Below are positions 1-14,436 of a stretch of 64,000 nt of DNA, one piece after another. The DNA comes from Cacajao melanocephalus (taxonomy: Eukaryota; Chordata; Mammalia; Primates; Pitheciidae). The DNA lies in contig CAUYLG010022188.1 in NCBI GenBank assembly GCA_963573385.1, positions 1-64,000 of the forward strand. The letters are read 5' to 3'. Within the stretch, counting starts at the first letter, position 1. Each line of letters begins with the position of its first letter. The translations under genes and the position numbers were made by a program. The notes under the pieces are model-generated. The model was not told the origin of the DNA. It ran no database searches and saw only the letters and a program-made list of their open reading frames with translations.

Positions 1-39
1 ATACATTAGACATCAACAATGGATGAGTTATTGTGCTAA

Positions 40-328
<289 letters not shown>

Positions 329-424
329 ACTACTCCATCTAAAATAACCTGTTTCTTTCTATTCCTACCTGTTGCTTTATTTTCCTTCTTAGAACTTACC
401 GTGTCCTGAAATCATACTGTGTTC

Positions 425-575
425 ATTCTGTGTCTCTCTCCACTAGAATGTTAGCTCCCAAGAATAGGAACTTTGTCAGTTTTGTACACTTAGCTATCTC
501 TAATTCCTAGAATAGTTCCTGGCAAGTAGCGGGTGCTCTATAAACATTTGTTAAGTGAATTTGTGAATGCCTGAA
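425..575 (+). mobile_element. L2 3' end
   Basis: AGAATGTTAGCTCCCAAGAA and TAGTTCCTGGCAAGTAGCGG match the conserved L2 tail. Confidence 0.6.
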
Positions 576-756
576 GGAAGAACAGCCACAGAATGTTGAA
601 TACACTTAAAGGTATTTTTGTAGCATCAGCTTCTTCCCCCAATAGCCACAGAAGTAAAATACTTAAAGTTTTATGTCTTCTCACATTTATTTGATGGGAA
701 ACAAAACAAAACATAGAAGGTGCATTAGAACTTTTTTCTTTGTTTTATACACACAC

Positions 757-786
757 ACACGTATATATACATACATATATATATTT
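757..786. repeat. CA/TA-rich simple repeat
   Basis: CA units run into TATATACATA units. Confidence 0.85.
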
Positions 787-846
787 TTTTGTAGAAAGTG
801 ATTTATTTAAAGAGAGAGAGAAACAGGGAAAGGAAAGAGAAAGAAA

Positions 847-1056
847 CAGCTAGCTCTCACACTGAGTGAGAGAATACAGAAAGATGGAATCCAGGAGAAG
901 AAAGCAGCTTCCACACTGAGTGGAAGGGAATAGAGAGAGATGGAGTTTAGGAGGGGAAGACAGGCTTCCATGAGAGAGTGTGGAAGGGGACTCCAGAGGG
1001 GAAATCCAGGAGAGAGAAAGACGGCTTCCACGAAGGGCATGTTCGTGGAAGAGGAC
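847..1056. repeat. Small minisatellite of 56-61-bp units, each with a hairpin
   Basis: Four diverged units start near 847, 905, 961 and 1022; the last is partial. Each begins with a CTTCCAC-like element followed by its own inverted copy: CTCTCAC/GTGAGAG, CTTCCAC/GTGGAAG, CTTCCA/TGGAAG and CTTCCACGAA/TTCGTGGAAG. The rest of each unit is purine-rich (ATGGAATCCAGGAGAAGAAAG type). The source element was not recognised. Confidence 0.75.
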
Positions 1057-1362
1057 CTAAACATGGAGTCCCCTTTGTTACATTTTCTACATTAAGCTCC
1101 ACCAGATTTTTTAAAAAATCCATAAAAGGTATGCAAACCAAAAAATAGATGTCCACAATCTTGATAAGAATATATGCTTGATTTCTTATCATTTGGATAA
1201 AAGCTACATTATTATTACTAAACCCAGTACAGTAGTACTTCATCATCTTACACATGTTTGAGCTTTCAGTCATACTTTAATGACATAATGTGTAATATTT
1301 TAAAATAGTTTTTCTTCTAAGAACACAGTATTCAAAGAAATACATTGCAGGAAAAACTGTTT

Positions 1363-1497
1363 TGGCCACCATGGTGGCTCACACCTGTAATCCCAACACT
1401 TTGGGAGGCCAAGGCGGGCAGATCACTTGAGGTCAGGAGTTCAAGACCAACCTGGCCAACACGACAAAACCCTGCCTCTACTAAAAATACAAAAATT
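1363..1497 (+). mobile_element. Alu left monomer, sense
   Basis: Left monomer only (to ACTAAAAATACAAAAATT), directly followed by a full Alu: a three-monomer array. Confidence 0.85.
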
Positions 1498-1802
1498 GGC
1501 CTGGCGCGGCGGCTCACGCCTGTAATCCTAGCACTTTGGGAGGCCAAGGTGGGTAGATCACCTGAGGTCAGGAGTTCAAGACCAGCCTGGCCATTATGGT
1601 GAAACCCACCTTAAAAAAAAAATACAAAAATTATCTGGGTGTGATGGTGCACACCTGTAATCTCAGCTACTCAGGTGGCTGAGGCATGAGAATCTCTTGA
1701 ACCTGGGAGGTGGAGGTTGCAGTGAGCCGAGATCACACCATTGCACTTCCAGCCTGGGCAACAGTGTGAGACTCTGTCTCAAATAAAAACAACAACAAAA
1801 AC
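1498..1802 (+). mobile_element. Alu, sense
   Basis: Full-length dimer with A-rich tail. Confidence 0.9.
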
Positions 1803-2098
1803 CTATTTTAACTGTGGTTCGTGGTTCCTGTGAAGCTGCCCCCATAGGCCGCAGGATAAGGCTTCTGAGTGGACAGGTCAAATTCAGGGTCCTCCCCAGC
1901 ATACAAGGTCCCCACGGCTGGGCTCTCCTGGATGTCTCCACTGCTTGCTTTATGTATTCTTCACTCTGCACTGAGCTGCATGCTAAACTCTTCCAAACAT
2001 CATACTTTTCTCTGTCTTTCTAGAAAATAGAGAACAAATAGTGCCTTAGGTTTCCCAATGCTTTGCACAATAGATTTAGATAGAATTTATTTTATTGT

Positions 2099-2394
2099 TT
2101 TTTTTTTTTTGAGACAAGGTCTCTCTTTGTTGCCTAGGCTGGAGTGCAGTGGCACAATCTCAGCTCATTGCAACTTCCGCCTCCCGGGGTTCAAGTGATT
2201 CTCCTGCCTCAGCCTCCTGAGTAGCTGGGATTAGAGATGTGTGCCACCACGCCTGGCTAATTTTTGTATTTTTAGTAGAAATGGGGTTTCATCACGTCGG
2301 CCAGGCTGGTCTCGAACTCCTGACCTCAGGTGACCCACTCGCCTCAGCCTCCCAAAGTTCTGGGATTACAGGTGTGAATTATTACGCCTAGCCC
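2099..2394 (-). mobile_element. Alu, minus strand
   Basis: Full length with poly-T head. Confidence 0.9.
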
Positions 2395-2823
2395 AATTCT
2401 AGGCTCGTCATTTACCTTGTTTGACTAGGTACAATTATTTTAGGTTCCCTGTTTTTATCGTTTGAATAAATGACATTCCCAAATCACTGAAGATATTTAA
2501 TCGGAAGTCTCATAGCTCCTTTACGAGATTATCAAAGATACACATGTTCTGTAGAATGGACTGTGGGATGCACAATAGATGCGACTTCCATTGTAATCAG
2601 AACATCAGCTGTATATTTCTTTGTTTTTCTACCTAGGAAAACAGTATACTCATATTTTTTAAACTTAAAAACTCACTGTTGGTTTATTAAGCAAGTTTTG
2701 TATTTGCTTGTTCAGAAATGTTTGCTGGGTCATGAGGGTGGAGCAGTGAACAAAATAAAGTCAGCTCTTGTGGAGCCCACGTTCTGGTGAGGGCAGACAA
2801 TGACAAATTAATGTGTAATATAA

Positions 2824-3098
2824 TCACCACAGTAGATCATATGTTCATATATGTATATATAGTAAGCACAGTATAACTATCATATATAGGTGTCTGTGTG
2901 GGTATGTCCACATATATTGTCTATACACATCCTCACACACACACTACATAAAGATAATGCATAAAGTACAATACATAGGATTCAACACCTTGGTTTTCTA
3001 TGGAGAGGAAATTGGGCTGTGTTATAATGGTTTGTTGTTTAAAAACAGAATATCGGCCAGGCACAGGTGCTCACGCCTGTAAACCCAGCACTCTGGGA
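2824..3098 (+). repeat. Left arm of a 275-bp inverted repeat
   Basis: It is the reverse complement of 3729-4003 with about 20 mismatches and no indels (about 93 percent identity by hand). The arm consists of AT- and CA-rich unique sequence plus the first 45 bp of a sense Alu (3054-3098). Confidence 0.9.
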
Positions 3099-3499
3099 AA
3101 ATAAAGCAGTAAAAAGAGAAATTTTGAGGAGGTGTCCTATTTTACTCATTTGTAGTGATTTGGCCATTTTAGTAGGATGACATTTGACTGACACTTGAGT
3201 AAAGGAAGCCAGCCCTGTGTGAAAACACTTGGGATATGGCTGAAAGAACAAGAAATGCAAAGTTCTTGAGGAGGTTGTATGCTTGGTGACATAAAACAAT
3301 GAAGTGTGTTCCTGGAGGATAAACAAGATAATGCAGATAAACAAAAAGTAGAAATAAAAAATTGTTTGCAGAGGTAAACATGATTTGGTTTATAGTCTTC
3401 CAAATTTTTCTAGCGTCTATGAAATGTTACCTGTGTACCCTCATAGCTGGCTCATCTTAGCTTTCTCCCTCAACCCCAGAGCTTCTGGGTTTCTTTTTC
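3099..3499. other. Spacer between the inverted-repeat arms (unique part)
   Basis: About 400 bp of unique, AT-rich sequence. No exon, known repeat or convincing ORF is recognised. Confidence 0.5.
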
Positions 3500-3773
3500 C
3501 TTTTGTTTTTGTTTTTGATACAAGGTCTCGCTCTGTTGCCCAGGCTGGAGTGAGTGGTGACATCACACCTTACTGTGATCATCCTCTCCGACTCAAGTGA
3601 TCCTCCTGCTTAGCCTCCCGAGTAGCTGGGATTACAGGCATGCTCCACCAAGCCTGGCTAATGGAGTTTCACCATGTTGCCCAAGCTGGTCTTGAATTCT
3701 TGGGCTCAAGCAGTCCACCTGCTCAACCTCCCAGAGTGCTGGGTTTACAGGTGTGAGCACCTGTGCCTGGCTG
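3500..3773 (-). mobile_element. Alu, minus strand
   Basis: Diverged, shortened Alu (gap after GCCTGGCTAATG). Its terminal 45 bp lie in the right arm of the inverted repeat. Confidence 0.85.
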
Positions 3774-4003
3774 ATATTCTGTTTTTAAACAACAAACCAT
3801 TATAACGCAGCCCAAATTCCTCTCCTTAGATAACCATGGTGTTGAATCCTATGTATTGTACCTTAGACATTATCTTTATATAGTGTGTGTGTGAGGATGT
3901 GTACAGACAATATATGTGGACATACCCACACACACATCTGTATATGATAGTTACACTGTGCTTACTATATATGCATGTATCAACATATGATCTATTGTGG
4001 TGA
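3729..4003 (-). repeat. Right arm of a 275-bp inverted repeat
   Basis: It pairs with 2824-3098 across a 630-bp spacer. Here the Alu part continues into a longer minus-strand Alu (3500-3773), so this side looks like the original and the left arm like the inverted copy. Confidence 0.9.
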
Positions 4004-4379
4004 GACTAGAGGAGCTTTCTTTAGTTTATTTGGGCAAATATAAGGAGAAAATACTAGCTTTTAATTTCTTAAATTAACATGATAATTGTGTAATATGCTG
4101 CTGGCAAGGACATAAGAAGTAAAGTCTAAAAATGTTGTCCCCACTATAACTTCTCAAGCTTATTATGTGAACCCTCCTAAGTAGAAATCAAAATTAATAA
4201 GAATTTGTTAGGAAGTTGTTGTAAATATTTAAATAAATTATGGCAATCTGTACCTTTTACTTGCTGGTAAAAAGTTGGCCAAATTTCTTAACAGCACTTT
4301 TCCTATCTATAAAACATGGTTGATAGTATATTTTCTTTCTAACTCATAGTTTGATGTGAGAATTAAATGAACAAGTATA

Positions 4380-4672
4380 GGCTGGGCATGGTGGCTCACG
4401 CCTGTAATCTCAGCACTTTGGGAGGCCGAGGTCAGGAGTTCAAGACCAGCCTGGCCAACATGACAAAACTCCATCTCAATTAAAAATACAAAAATTATTG
4501 TCTTTTTACATGCACCACCAGGCCTATAGTCCCACCTACTCAGGAGGCTGAGGCAGGGAGAATTGCATGAACCAGGAGGTGGAGGTTGCAGTGAGCCGAG
4601 ATTGCACCACTGCACTCCAGCCTGGGCAACAGAGCGAGACTCTGTCTCAGTAAATAAATAAATAAATAAATA
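4380..4672 (+). mobile_element. Alu, sense
   Basis: Full length, tail with (AAAT)n; target duplication GAACAAGTATA / GAACAAGTGTA. Confidence 0.9.
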
Positions 4673-5123
4673 AGAACAAGTGTAAAAGAATTCTGAAATT
4701 CATAAACAAAGCTTTTTAAAAAATATAAGTGATTTTATTTGGTTTATTTGTTATTCTGTGGATTTTTTTTTTAATCAGTGAAATGTCACAGGACTTATTG
4801 GGAAAGCTTAGTTGATAAGAAAAAATTTGTAGTAAGATTAGATTTTTTAGTAATATTAATATTGCATAAATGTCATTTTTTCAGTGAGGCCACTGAAGAT
4901 TGTAACCATCTTCTGTTGAACAATTCCTATGCTCCTTCCTTATTTTTCACCATTGTACTTATCATCATCTGATATATTGAAGCCTTTATTTATTTACTTT
5001 AATATTTTCAGTCTCCTACCTGGAAGAGTCCCCTCCCATAGTAGGTGTGCATACCTAGTTGTTGAACGCCTGAAGGAGAATGAATGCCTCTAGTGTTCAC
5101 TGTCATCTGGATTTGCTCTTCAG

Positions 5124-5295
5124 GCATGATCCCGAATGATGGCCAAGGTCCTAGTTTGCTCATTGACCTTCCTGCTGTGGCTGAAAGTAGGGAGCAAGAA
5201 GAGTTGCCTTTATATCAACACCAAGCAACACGAGTTACTTCCAAGGCCTCAGCATACACAGGAGTGTTGTCTTCTAGATATGCCACTGATACATG
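5124..5295 (+). CDS. PATJ: PATJ exon, linker N-terminal to PDZ6
   Basis: The acceptor is ..ttgctcttcag at 5113-5123 and the donor is gtatga at 5296. The exon is 172 nt: two bases complete a Gly codon, 56 codons follow, and the last two bases (TG) pair with T of the next exon to give Cys. The translation runs [15 protein letters not shown] at the start and [15 protein letters not shown] at the end. It is a Ser/Gln/Glu-rich, probably disordered linker between PDZ5 and PDZ6 with no recognised domain. Compared with the human protein as I remember it, about seven of 57 residues differ (for example ND[V/G]Q, [V/I]SK to VTSK, TG[M/V]L). This makes it the fastest-changing exon here. The polypyrimidine tract is short, so the acceptor looks weak by eye. 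Confidence 0.9.
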
Positions 5296-6327
5296 GTATG
5301 ATATCATTTTTCTTTGTTTTCACATTATAAAATAGTAGAGTTTTTTTTTTTGCTTCAAAAATGCATGATTTTTGTGGAACATTTGGAAAATACAGAAAAA
5401 TATTTTGAATAAAATTGACTAAATTTGACAATTACTATGAGAATTTTATATACTTAAAATTTTGCCATATGTGCAATTTGGTGTCTTGCAGTTGTGCACA
5501 AAATGGATTAGATAGAGCATTTGCTTAGAGAATGGGAGATTAATTCAGAGTTTATTTTAACAACTCAAGCAAATTCACTTGAGGACAAATTAGAAGAAGA
5601 CCAATTTAAAAGTGAGGAAATCTACAGGAATCTCTGGACTCATTACATGTTGGGTGTAAGAGGGGTAGTTGAGGATGACTTGTGTTTCTGGACTAGTCAA
5701 CTAGATAGATAGTGAGAAATTCATGTAACAATACAATACTATAGGAACATGAACGGGTTGGAAGGGAAAATGATGAGTTCAGTTTGGAACATGTTGAGGG
5801 TTAAAGTATCCATAGAACAACAGAGTTAAATGGAATCAATTAGATACGTGGGTCTGGGAATTAACGTTGAGATCTTTCTGAACATGGGTAATTAGGAGCA
5901 AGATCAAGTGTAGGTGAAACTCTTAGATTTGAATGGTCTTCAACATGAAGCTCAAACAATAAGACGAGCATAGGGCCAAGATTGGAGTCCTGCAAAACAG
6001 CAATACTTAAGGCATGAACAGAGGAAGAAAGGGGTGAGCTGGAATGAACAAAGGGTAGGAGAAAATTAGTGAACTAGAGATTGACAAATAAATCAAAGGA
6101 AGAGAACAGTTTTACAAAAGGTTCATCATAGACTGTGTTCACATTGCTAGTAAGGTCAATCTAGATAAGACAGTTAAGTTTTTCTGGGGCTTGGCCACTT
6201 GGCCACATGGATGCTCTTGGTAAGCACTGAGCATTGTTAGTAGAGTAGAAATCAGAGAGTAGTGTGCTGAGAATTGAACACAAGAACATCGTAAGAGCTG
6301 ACCAGTGTTTTGAAAATCCTGGTCATG
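5296..6327. other. Intron, no gene
   Basis: Unique or anciently repetitive, purine-rich sequence. I recognise no exon or named repeat. Confidence 0.5.
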
Positions 6328-8213
<1,886 letters not shown>

Positions 8214-8907
8214 TTATTTTTCCATGAGACACCTTTGTTTTTTAAAATTTCTCTTTTGCTTAGTGTGAATAGTTGAATCTGGCAGAGGAATGCAGAAATG
8301 AGGCTGCTTCTCTGAACTGTAGAATTGTAACTGTAGAATGAAAAGAATCAGAAAAGATCTAAGCAAACTTCCAAGTCCACCCCTCCTTCCTTGGAGTTTG
8401 TGTCTAACTCAAATTGACCTCAGCTTCAGAGAGGGAAGAGATGCTTTATTCTTATCCCATTGCTTTTTCTTTTAAAGTGAGTATTTGACAAGCTGATTTC
8501 GTATGCAGCCACGGGCATTTAAGAACTCCAACCTAACCTTGTCTTAAGAGATTAGTCTTGTACTTGAAAGTTCTTTTTTGGCTTGCTATTGGAGATTTAG
8601 GGTATATTTAAATTCCAGCAGGTTCCAGAGTTCCTGTAAATCATACTCCTTTTAATCTTTAAGGGTATGCCCCTTGGAGTTAGGTTCATAGGTGAATATT
8701 TATTGCCACACAGGAGCCTGCCTGAGTAATGCATAGATTATTTTAGATGATAGTCTTTCAGATAATCAGGGTGTCATGAAGTGGTAAATAGTATTTTATA
8801 GTTTCTTCCTTGCATTAATTTTTGTCAGTGGAGGAGGTGAGCTTCCTCCTATCAAACTATCAAGGGTTATTCCAAGTGGGTTATTCTCAGCAGAGTTGTG
8901 TATCTAC
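8214..8907. other. Intron, no gene
   Basis: Unique sequence. Nothing is recognised before the palindrome at 8908. Confidence 0.5.
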
Positions 8908-8923
8908 ATGCATGCGCATGCAT
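8908..8923. repeat. 16-bp perfect palindrome, alternating purine-pyrimidine
   Basis: ATGCATGCGCATGCAT equals its own reverse complement and alternates purine and pyrimidine. A short TG run follows. Confidence 0.95.
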
Positions 8924-9124
8924 CTGTGTGTGTGAGTGCACCATGGGTAAGAATCTAATGATTGTGATGTTTTATCTACACTGCACTTTTGCACCATACA
9001 TTAGGAGGCAGGACTGGTATTAACAGGTAAGGTGCCCCTTGAAAGTAGAGATCTCTAGAAAGGGGACTGTAGGCAGGTAGGGTATAATTCTGTGGAAGGA
9101 ATTCAGGTGTTCTTGTTCAGAGCA

Positions 9125-9592
9125 CAGTAGTCCCCCTTTATCCTCAAGGGATATGTTCCAAGACCCCCATTCGTGCCTGAAACCACAGACAGTACCAAGC
9201 CCTATCTATACGATATTTTCTCTGTATGTACATACCTATGATAAAGTTTAATTTGTAAATTACACACAATAAGAGATTCACAACAATAACTAGTAATGAA
9301 ATAGATCAGTACTGCCGAAGTTGATCGGATAACCAAGATGGCTACTGAGTGACTTCTGTGCAGGCAGTGTATATAGCGTATGGATATGCTGGACCAAGTG
9401 GTGATTCACATCCCAGGCTGGACAGCAAGATATTTCTTCATGCTACTCTGAACAGCATGCAATTTAAAACCTATGAATTGTTTATTTCTGAAACGTTCCA
9501 TTTAAGAGTTTTGCTGTTACTTCAGTTGACCACAGGTAACTGATACCAAGGAAAGCAAAATTGCAGAAAGCAAAACCTCAGCTGAGTGGAGG
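9125..9592. mobile_element. pogo/Tigger-like non-autonomous DNA transposon remnant
   Basis: The left end CAGTAGTCCCCCTTTATCC and the internal GTTCCAAGACCCCCATTCGT and ACATACCTATGATAAAGTTT are typical of a short Tigger-related MER element. The right side ends in TTGACCACAGGTAACTGATA and AAAGCAAAACCTCAGCTGAG, the degraded inverted terminus. The exact family is not assigned. Confidence 0.6.
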
Positions 9593-9893
9593 GAACCACC
9601 ATATTCTTTGTTTCCAAGGTCATTTGAGATTGTGTTTTCAGACCTCACTTGGTTTCGGTCTTTTTCTTCCTCATCTCTGCTATTTTTGGCTGTTTAAAGA
9701 CCTATGGGTGCCCTTAGTAGGGACATGGGTATTTCTCAGACATTAGGAGGTCTGCGGTATGGATATGAGTGCTGTTCAAATCTTTATTCTGGTGTTTATA
9801 CCTGTATGACCTTGAAAGGGTTTCCTTTGTATCTATATTTTCTTACCTGTAAAGTAGGTAGTTCTGTATATTGAATAAGAATGCATACAAGCC

Positions 9894-10150
9894 AGCCGTG
9901 GTGGCTCACGCCTAGAATCCTAGCACTTTGGGTGGCTGAGGTGGGAGAATCACTTGACACCAGGAGTTCAAGACAGCCTGGGCAACATAGTGAGAACCCG
10001 GCACTAAAAAAATGTAAAGTAAGCCTGGCATGGTGGCACATGCCTGTAATCCTAACTACTGTGGGGGCCTAGGAGGAGGATCTCTTGAGCCCAGTAGTTC
10101 AAGGTTACAGCAAGCTGTGATGACGCCACTGCACTCCAGCCTGGCAATCA
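9894..10150 (+). mobile_element. Alu, sense (old, J-like)
   Basis: Diverged dimer that ends abruptly after CACTCCAGCCTGGCAA. Confidence 0.85.
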
Positions 10151-10184
10151 CAGTGGGAGCCTGTAGCTGTTTTTTACTGTATTT

Positions 10185-10485
10185 TTTTTCTTCTTCTTTG
10201 AGACAAGTTCTTGATTTGTCACCCAGGCTAGAGTGCAGTGGTGTGATCATGGCTCACTGCAGCCTTGGCCTCCCAAGCTCAAGTAGTCCTCCCACCTCAG
10301 CCTTTCAAGTAGCTGGGATCGCAGCCACCTGCCACCATGAATGCCTAATTTTTAAATTTTCTGTAGAGACAAGATCTCAGTATGTTGCTCAGGCTGGTCT
10401 AAACTCCTGGCCTCAAGCGATCCTCCCACCTTGGCCTCCCAAAGTGCTGGGATTATAGGTCTGAGCCATAGCATCTGGTCTAGTT
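10185..10485 (-). mobile_element. Alu, minus strand
   Basis: Full length. It forms an inverted pair with the sense Alu 35 bp upstream. Confidence 0.9.
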
Positions 10486-11454
10486 TTTTTTTAAGTGTAT
10501 GTAAAAGATTTATACAATTTTATTGGTCAACTATAGGTTACTAAAACTGGGAAAGGATGCATTTAACAGACTTTACTATAACAGCCTTGCTGATAGTAAA
10601 TATTTAATAAAAGGTTTGCAGTGATGTTGGTGGCAGTGACAATGATAGGCTTGTGGGCCCTGATATATACCCAGGGTGGTAGCCATTGTTGCTGGGTTTA
10701 TTAAAACACTCAAGGAGATTGTTGGTTTAAAAAAAAATGTAATAAGATAGGATCAAATCACAGTAAAGCCACGTGTCAGAGGCTGATGTCTGGGAGGCTG
10801 ATGAACTTTAGAAGAAAGACATACTTAAAGTGGGGGAAACAATCGTGTTGTAGATGTAATAGGATGCAAATGAGTAGAAATGGCTTCAGGTGTTGGATAC
10901 TTTGTTAGGAACAGTGGGAGGAGAAATAGGAGGCTAGGTGTAGTAGCTGGGGAAAGGATTAACTGAGTTAATGTGATATTTTAAGCTCCCAACACCGTGC
11001 TTGGCATCTAGTCCCTTCTGCATAAATGGTGGATATTTTATAGGTTTATATTTGAATTAGACTGCCAAAACTTATGTGTACATTCAGAACATCAGGAGGA
11101 GAAGGAGGAAAAGGGAGAAAATGAATATTTGCATTTCAGAGAGGGCTACTCTGGAGTGTGAGTTGGGAGAAAAAAGGGGGTTTGTGGGAGTTTATGGTCT
11201 CAAGTATGTGACACTTCCCAGTTCTTACAGTGCTGTTGCAGTGGTGATCCACACTGTAGGTGAAGGTGAATGTGAACAATTAGGACAAGAATTATTTAGA
11301 AATACTACACGAATGCCTTTGAAAATATAATTAGAGCTTTGATTACTAATTCAGGCTCTACAGAAGGCCAGAAGAGATGTAATGTTTTGTAAGCGACTTA
11401 CCCTGTGGGGGTTGAACTTCTATTTCTTAAGGAAACTCTTAAACACAATTTTAC
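10486..11454. other. Intron, no gene
   Basis: Unique sequence; no support for an exon. Confidence 0.5.
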
Positions 11455-11720
11455 ATATTAATAAAACGCACAGATTTTAAGGTGCAGTGTACTAAGTTAT
11501 ATATACATTCATGTTATACACACTCCAGTGAAGATAAGGAACATTTCTATCACTTAGAAAGTTCCCTTACCCCTTTGTGTGTCTTGCACCAGGCAACCAT
11601 TAATCTTATTCTAACACTGTACATTAGCTTTTCCTATTCTAGAACACATGTACATGTAGTCATACAGCAGGTACTTCTTTTGTGTCTAGCTTCTTTTGCT
11701 CAGGACAATGTCTGAATGTT
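11455..11720 (-). mobile_element. L1M 3'-region fragment, antisense
   Basis: Antisense L1 3' sequence recognised by CCAGGCAACCATTAATC and TTTTCCTATTCTAGAACA; strongly diverged. Confidence 0.6.
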
Positions 11721-12211
11721 AATATAAGGGAATACCTAATTCTTTATATACTGGTGTCAGGGAATAATTTGCTCTGCAACTTCAAAATCATGGTGGAACA
11801 TCTGTACCAGTAACCTTACTAGTTTAGAAAACACTAGTGCCCATATCATAGAATATTGCCATATAGAATCTGCATTTAAAGAGGAAAAAGAAATTGTGAG
11901 ATTACTTAGTCACAATTGGAGCTCTCGCTTCTTCCATTGTTTTTGGGTGCTGAGTTTACTTGACCTTCATATTGCTTAGTATGTAGAAATTTTATGTGAA
12001 AATAAGTGGCTATCTGGAGTCAACAGATTTTGCATGATAAAAATTTTATTTACAAAGAGTTTGTATATCATGATCAAGTCTTACCATTAATATCTACTTG
12101 TTTGCTCATGGAGTACTGTATCTCCACCCCACCCTCAAATCTGTAAAGAATTATAACTTTAGGCATTTGCGATAAAGGTCTGAAATAAAATACATTGTTT
12201 CAATTGGATGA

Positions 12212-12573
<362 letters not shown>

Positions 12574-12575
12574 CA

Positions 12576-12840
12576 GTACATTTTTAAGACTTTATTTTTT
12601 TAAAGCAGTTTTTGATTCACATAAAAATTGAGAAGAAGGTACAGAGATATCCTGTACACCCCCTGCCCCCACATGCATAGCCTCCCCTATTGTCAACATC
12701 ACCCACCAGGGAGGCGCATTTGTCACAATTGATAAAATTTATAAACTGACACATCATCTTCACCCAGAGTCCATAGTTTAGATTAGGTTTCACTGTTGGT
12801 GTTGTATGTTCTGTGGGTTTGGAAAGTTCTGTTATTTTAA
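12576..12840 (-). mobile_element. L1M 3'-region fragment, antisense
   Basis: TTTTTGATTCACATAAAAAT, CACCCCCTGCCCCCACATGC and CCATAGTTTAGATTAGGTTT are typical of L1M 3' regions read backwards. Confidence 0.7.
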
Positions 12841-13451
12841 TATTTGAGTTTCTAACTGATTGAGCTATTGATCATACTTAATCACAGTGCAAATTATAAA
12901 ATTTGAGGTTAGAAATTCCTATTTAAAGTTTCAAATATGTTTGTGCAAATTTACATCTTAATATGTAAAGTAAAAGTATTTTCTCAGTAAATTTTAATTT
13001 GGGTTAAAAGGTACATGTGTTCATCAGTGTAAAGTGACTACATTAATTTTTATAATTGCTCATCTCCTGTGACTGTATTTCTGAAAATAATCACACTATC
13101 TAGATAAGCTTTCACAAGTTTTATCTCTCATTAGGTATGAACTAGTCTGAACAAAATGTGTGTATACTAAAACCCTGAAGAAAGGTAATATGCTATGCAA
13201 AAGTCAGTGAGTTTCTTCCAACGCACTAATCATTTTGTGACAGACTTTGTCAAAGAAATCTAAAATTGTTCATATTCTAGGTAGAGTGGTTTCCCTCATC
13301 CCTTCTAAGCTGTATGTGAGAGTCAGCAGTTTAGGAAATTTTTAGTTTTTACTTTTTAAAATTAAGAAACAAATAGCCCATACTATTTGTTGAAGGTTGG
13401 TTTTCCTTCTATTTTAGGGTGGGTTGTTTTTTTTTCAATTAAAGAATTTAG

Positions 13452-13716
13452 GCCAGGTGTAGTGGCTCATGCCCATGATCCCAACACTTTGGGAAGCCAA
13501 GGCAGGAGGACTGCTTCAGTCCGGGTGTTTGAAACCAGTCTGCGCAACATAACAAGACTCCGTATCTAAAAAATGTAAAAAAATTAGCCAGGTGTGGTGG
13601 TGCATACCTGTGGTCCCAACTACTCAGTGATACTGCAGTGAGCTGTGATTGTGCCACTGCACTGCAGCCTGGGTAACAGAGTGAAACTCTGTCTCAAGGA
13701 ACAAAACAACAAAATG
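13452..13716 (+). mobile_element. Alu, sense
   Basis: Diverged, with a short deletion in the right monomer (CTACTCAGTGATACTGCAGT). Confidence 0.85.
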
Positions 13717-13977
13717 AGAAAGAAAAGAAAAAGAATTTAATGCCTATAATGATAGCATAAATATGTGATGGTGAAAATGCTTGCCTTTTTTTTTCTTAAT
13801 GACTATATGATTTGGGGTACAGGAAAGTGGAAAATGGAGAGGAGGAATGTTTGTATTGTTTTAGATTTTGTTTTGAATCTTATTTCAATTAATATTTAAC
13901 AGAGAATTCTAAAATACAGCAGATCATGAAGATATTTTTTGCAGGAATATCCATATTCTAAAAGACAAGATAGAATC

Positions 13978-14337
13978 TGATGTTTGGCTCTGTGTCTCCA
14001 CCCAAATCTCATCTCAAATTGTAATCCCCATGTGTCAGGGGAGGAACCTCGGAGGTGATTGAATCATGGGGGTGGTTTCCCCATGCTGTTCTCATGATAG
14101 TGAGGGAGGTCTCATGAGATCCGATGATGTAAAAGTGGCAGTTTCCTCTGCACTCTCTGTCCCTCTCCTGCCAACATGTAAGATGTGCCTTGCTTCCCCT
14201 TTGCCTTCTACCATCATTGTAAGTTTCCTGAGGCCTCACCAGCGATGTGGGACTGTGAGTCAATTAAACCTCTTTTCTTTATAAATTACCCAGTCTCAGG
14301 TAGTATATTTATAGCAGTCTGAAAATGGACTAATATA
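13978..14337 (+). repeat. 5' LTR of the MaLR element
   Basis: 360-bp LTR with MaLR start and end; it pairs with the 3' copy at 16277-16636. Confidence 0.9.
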
Positions 14338-14436
14338 GAGAATTGGTCCTGGCAGAGTGGTGTACTGCCATAAAGATAACCTGAAAATATGGAAGCAATT
14401 TTGGGACTGGCTTCCAAAGGCAGAGGTTAGAATGAT

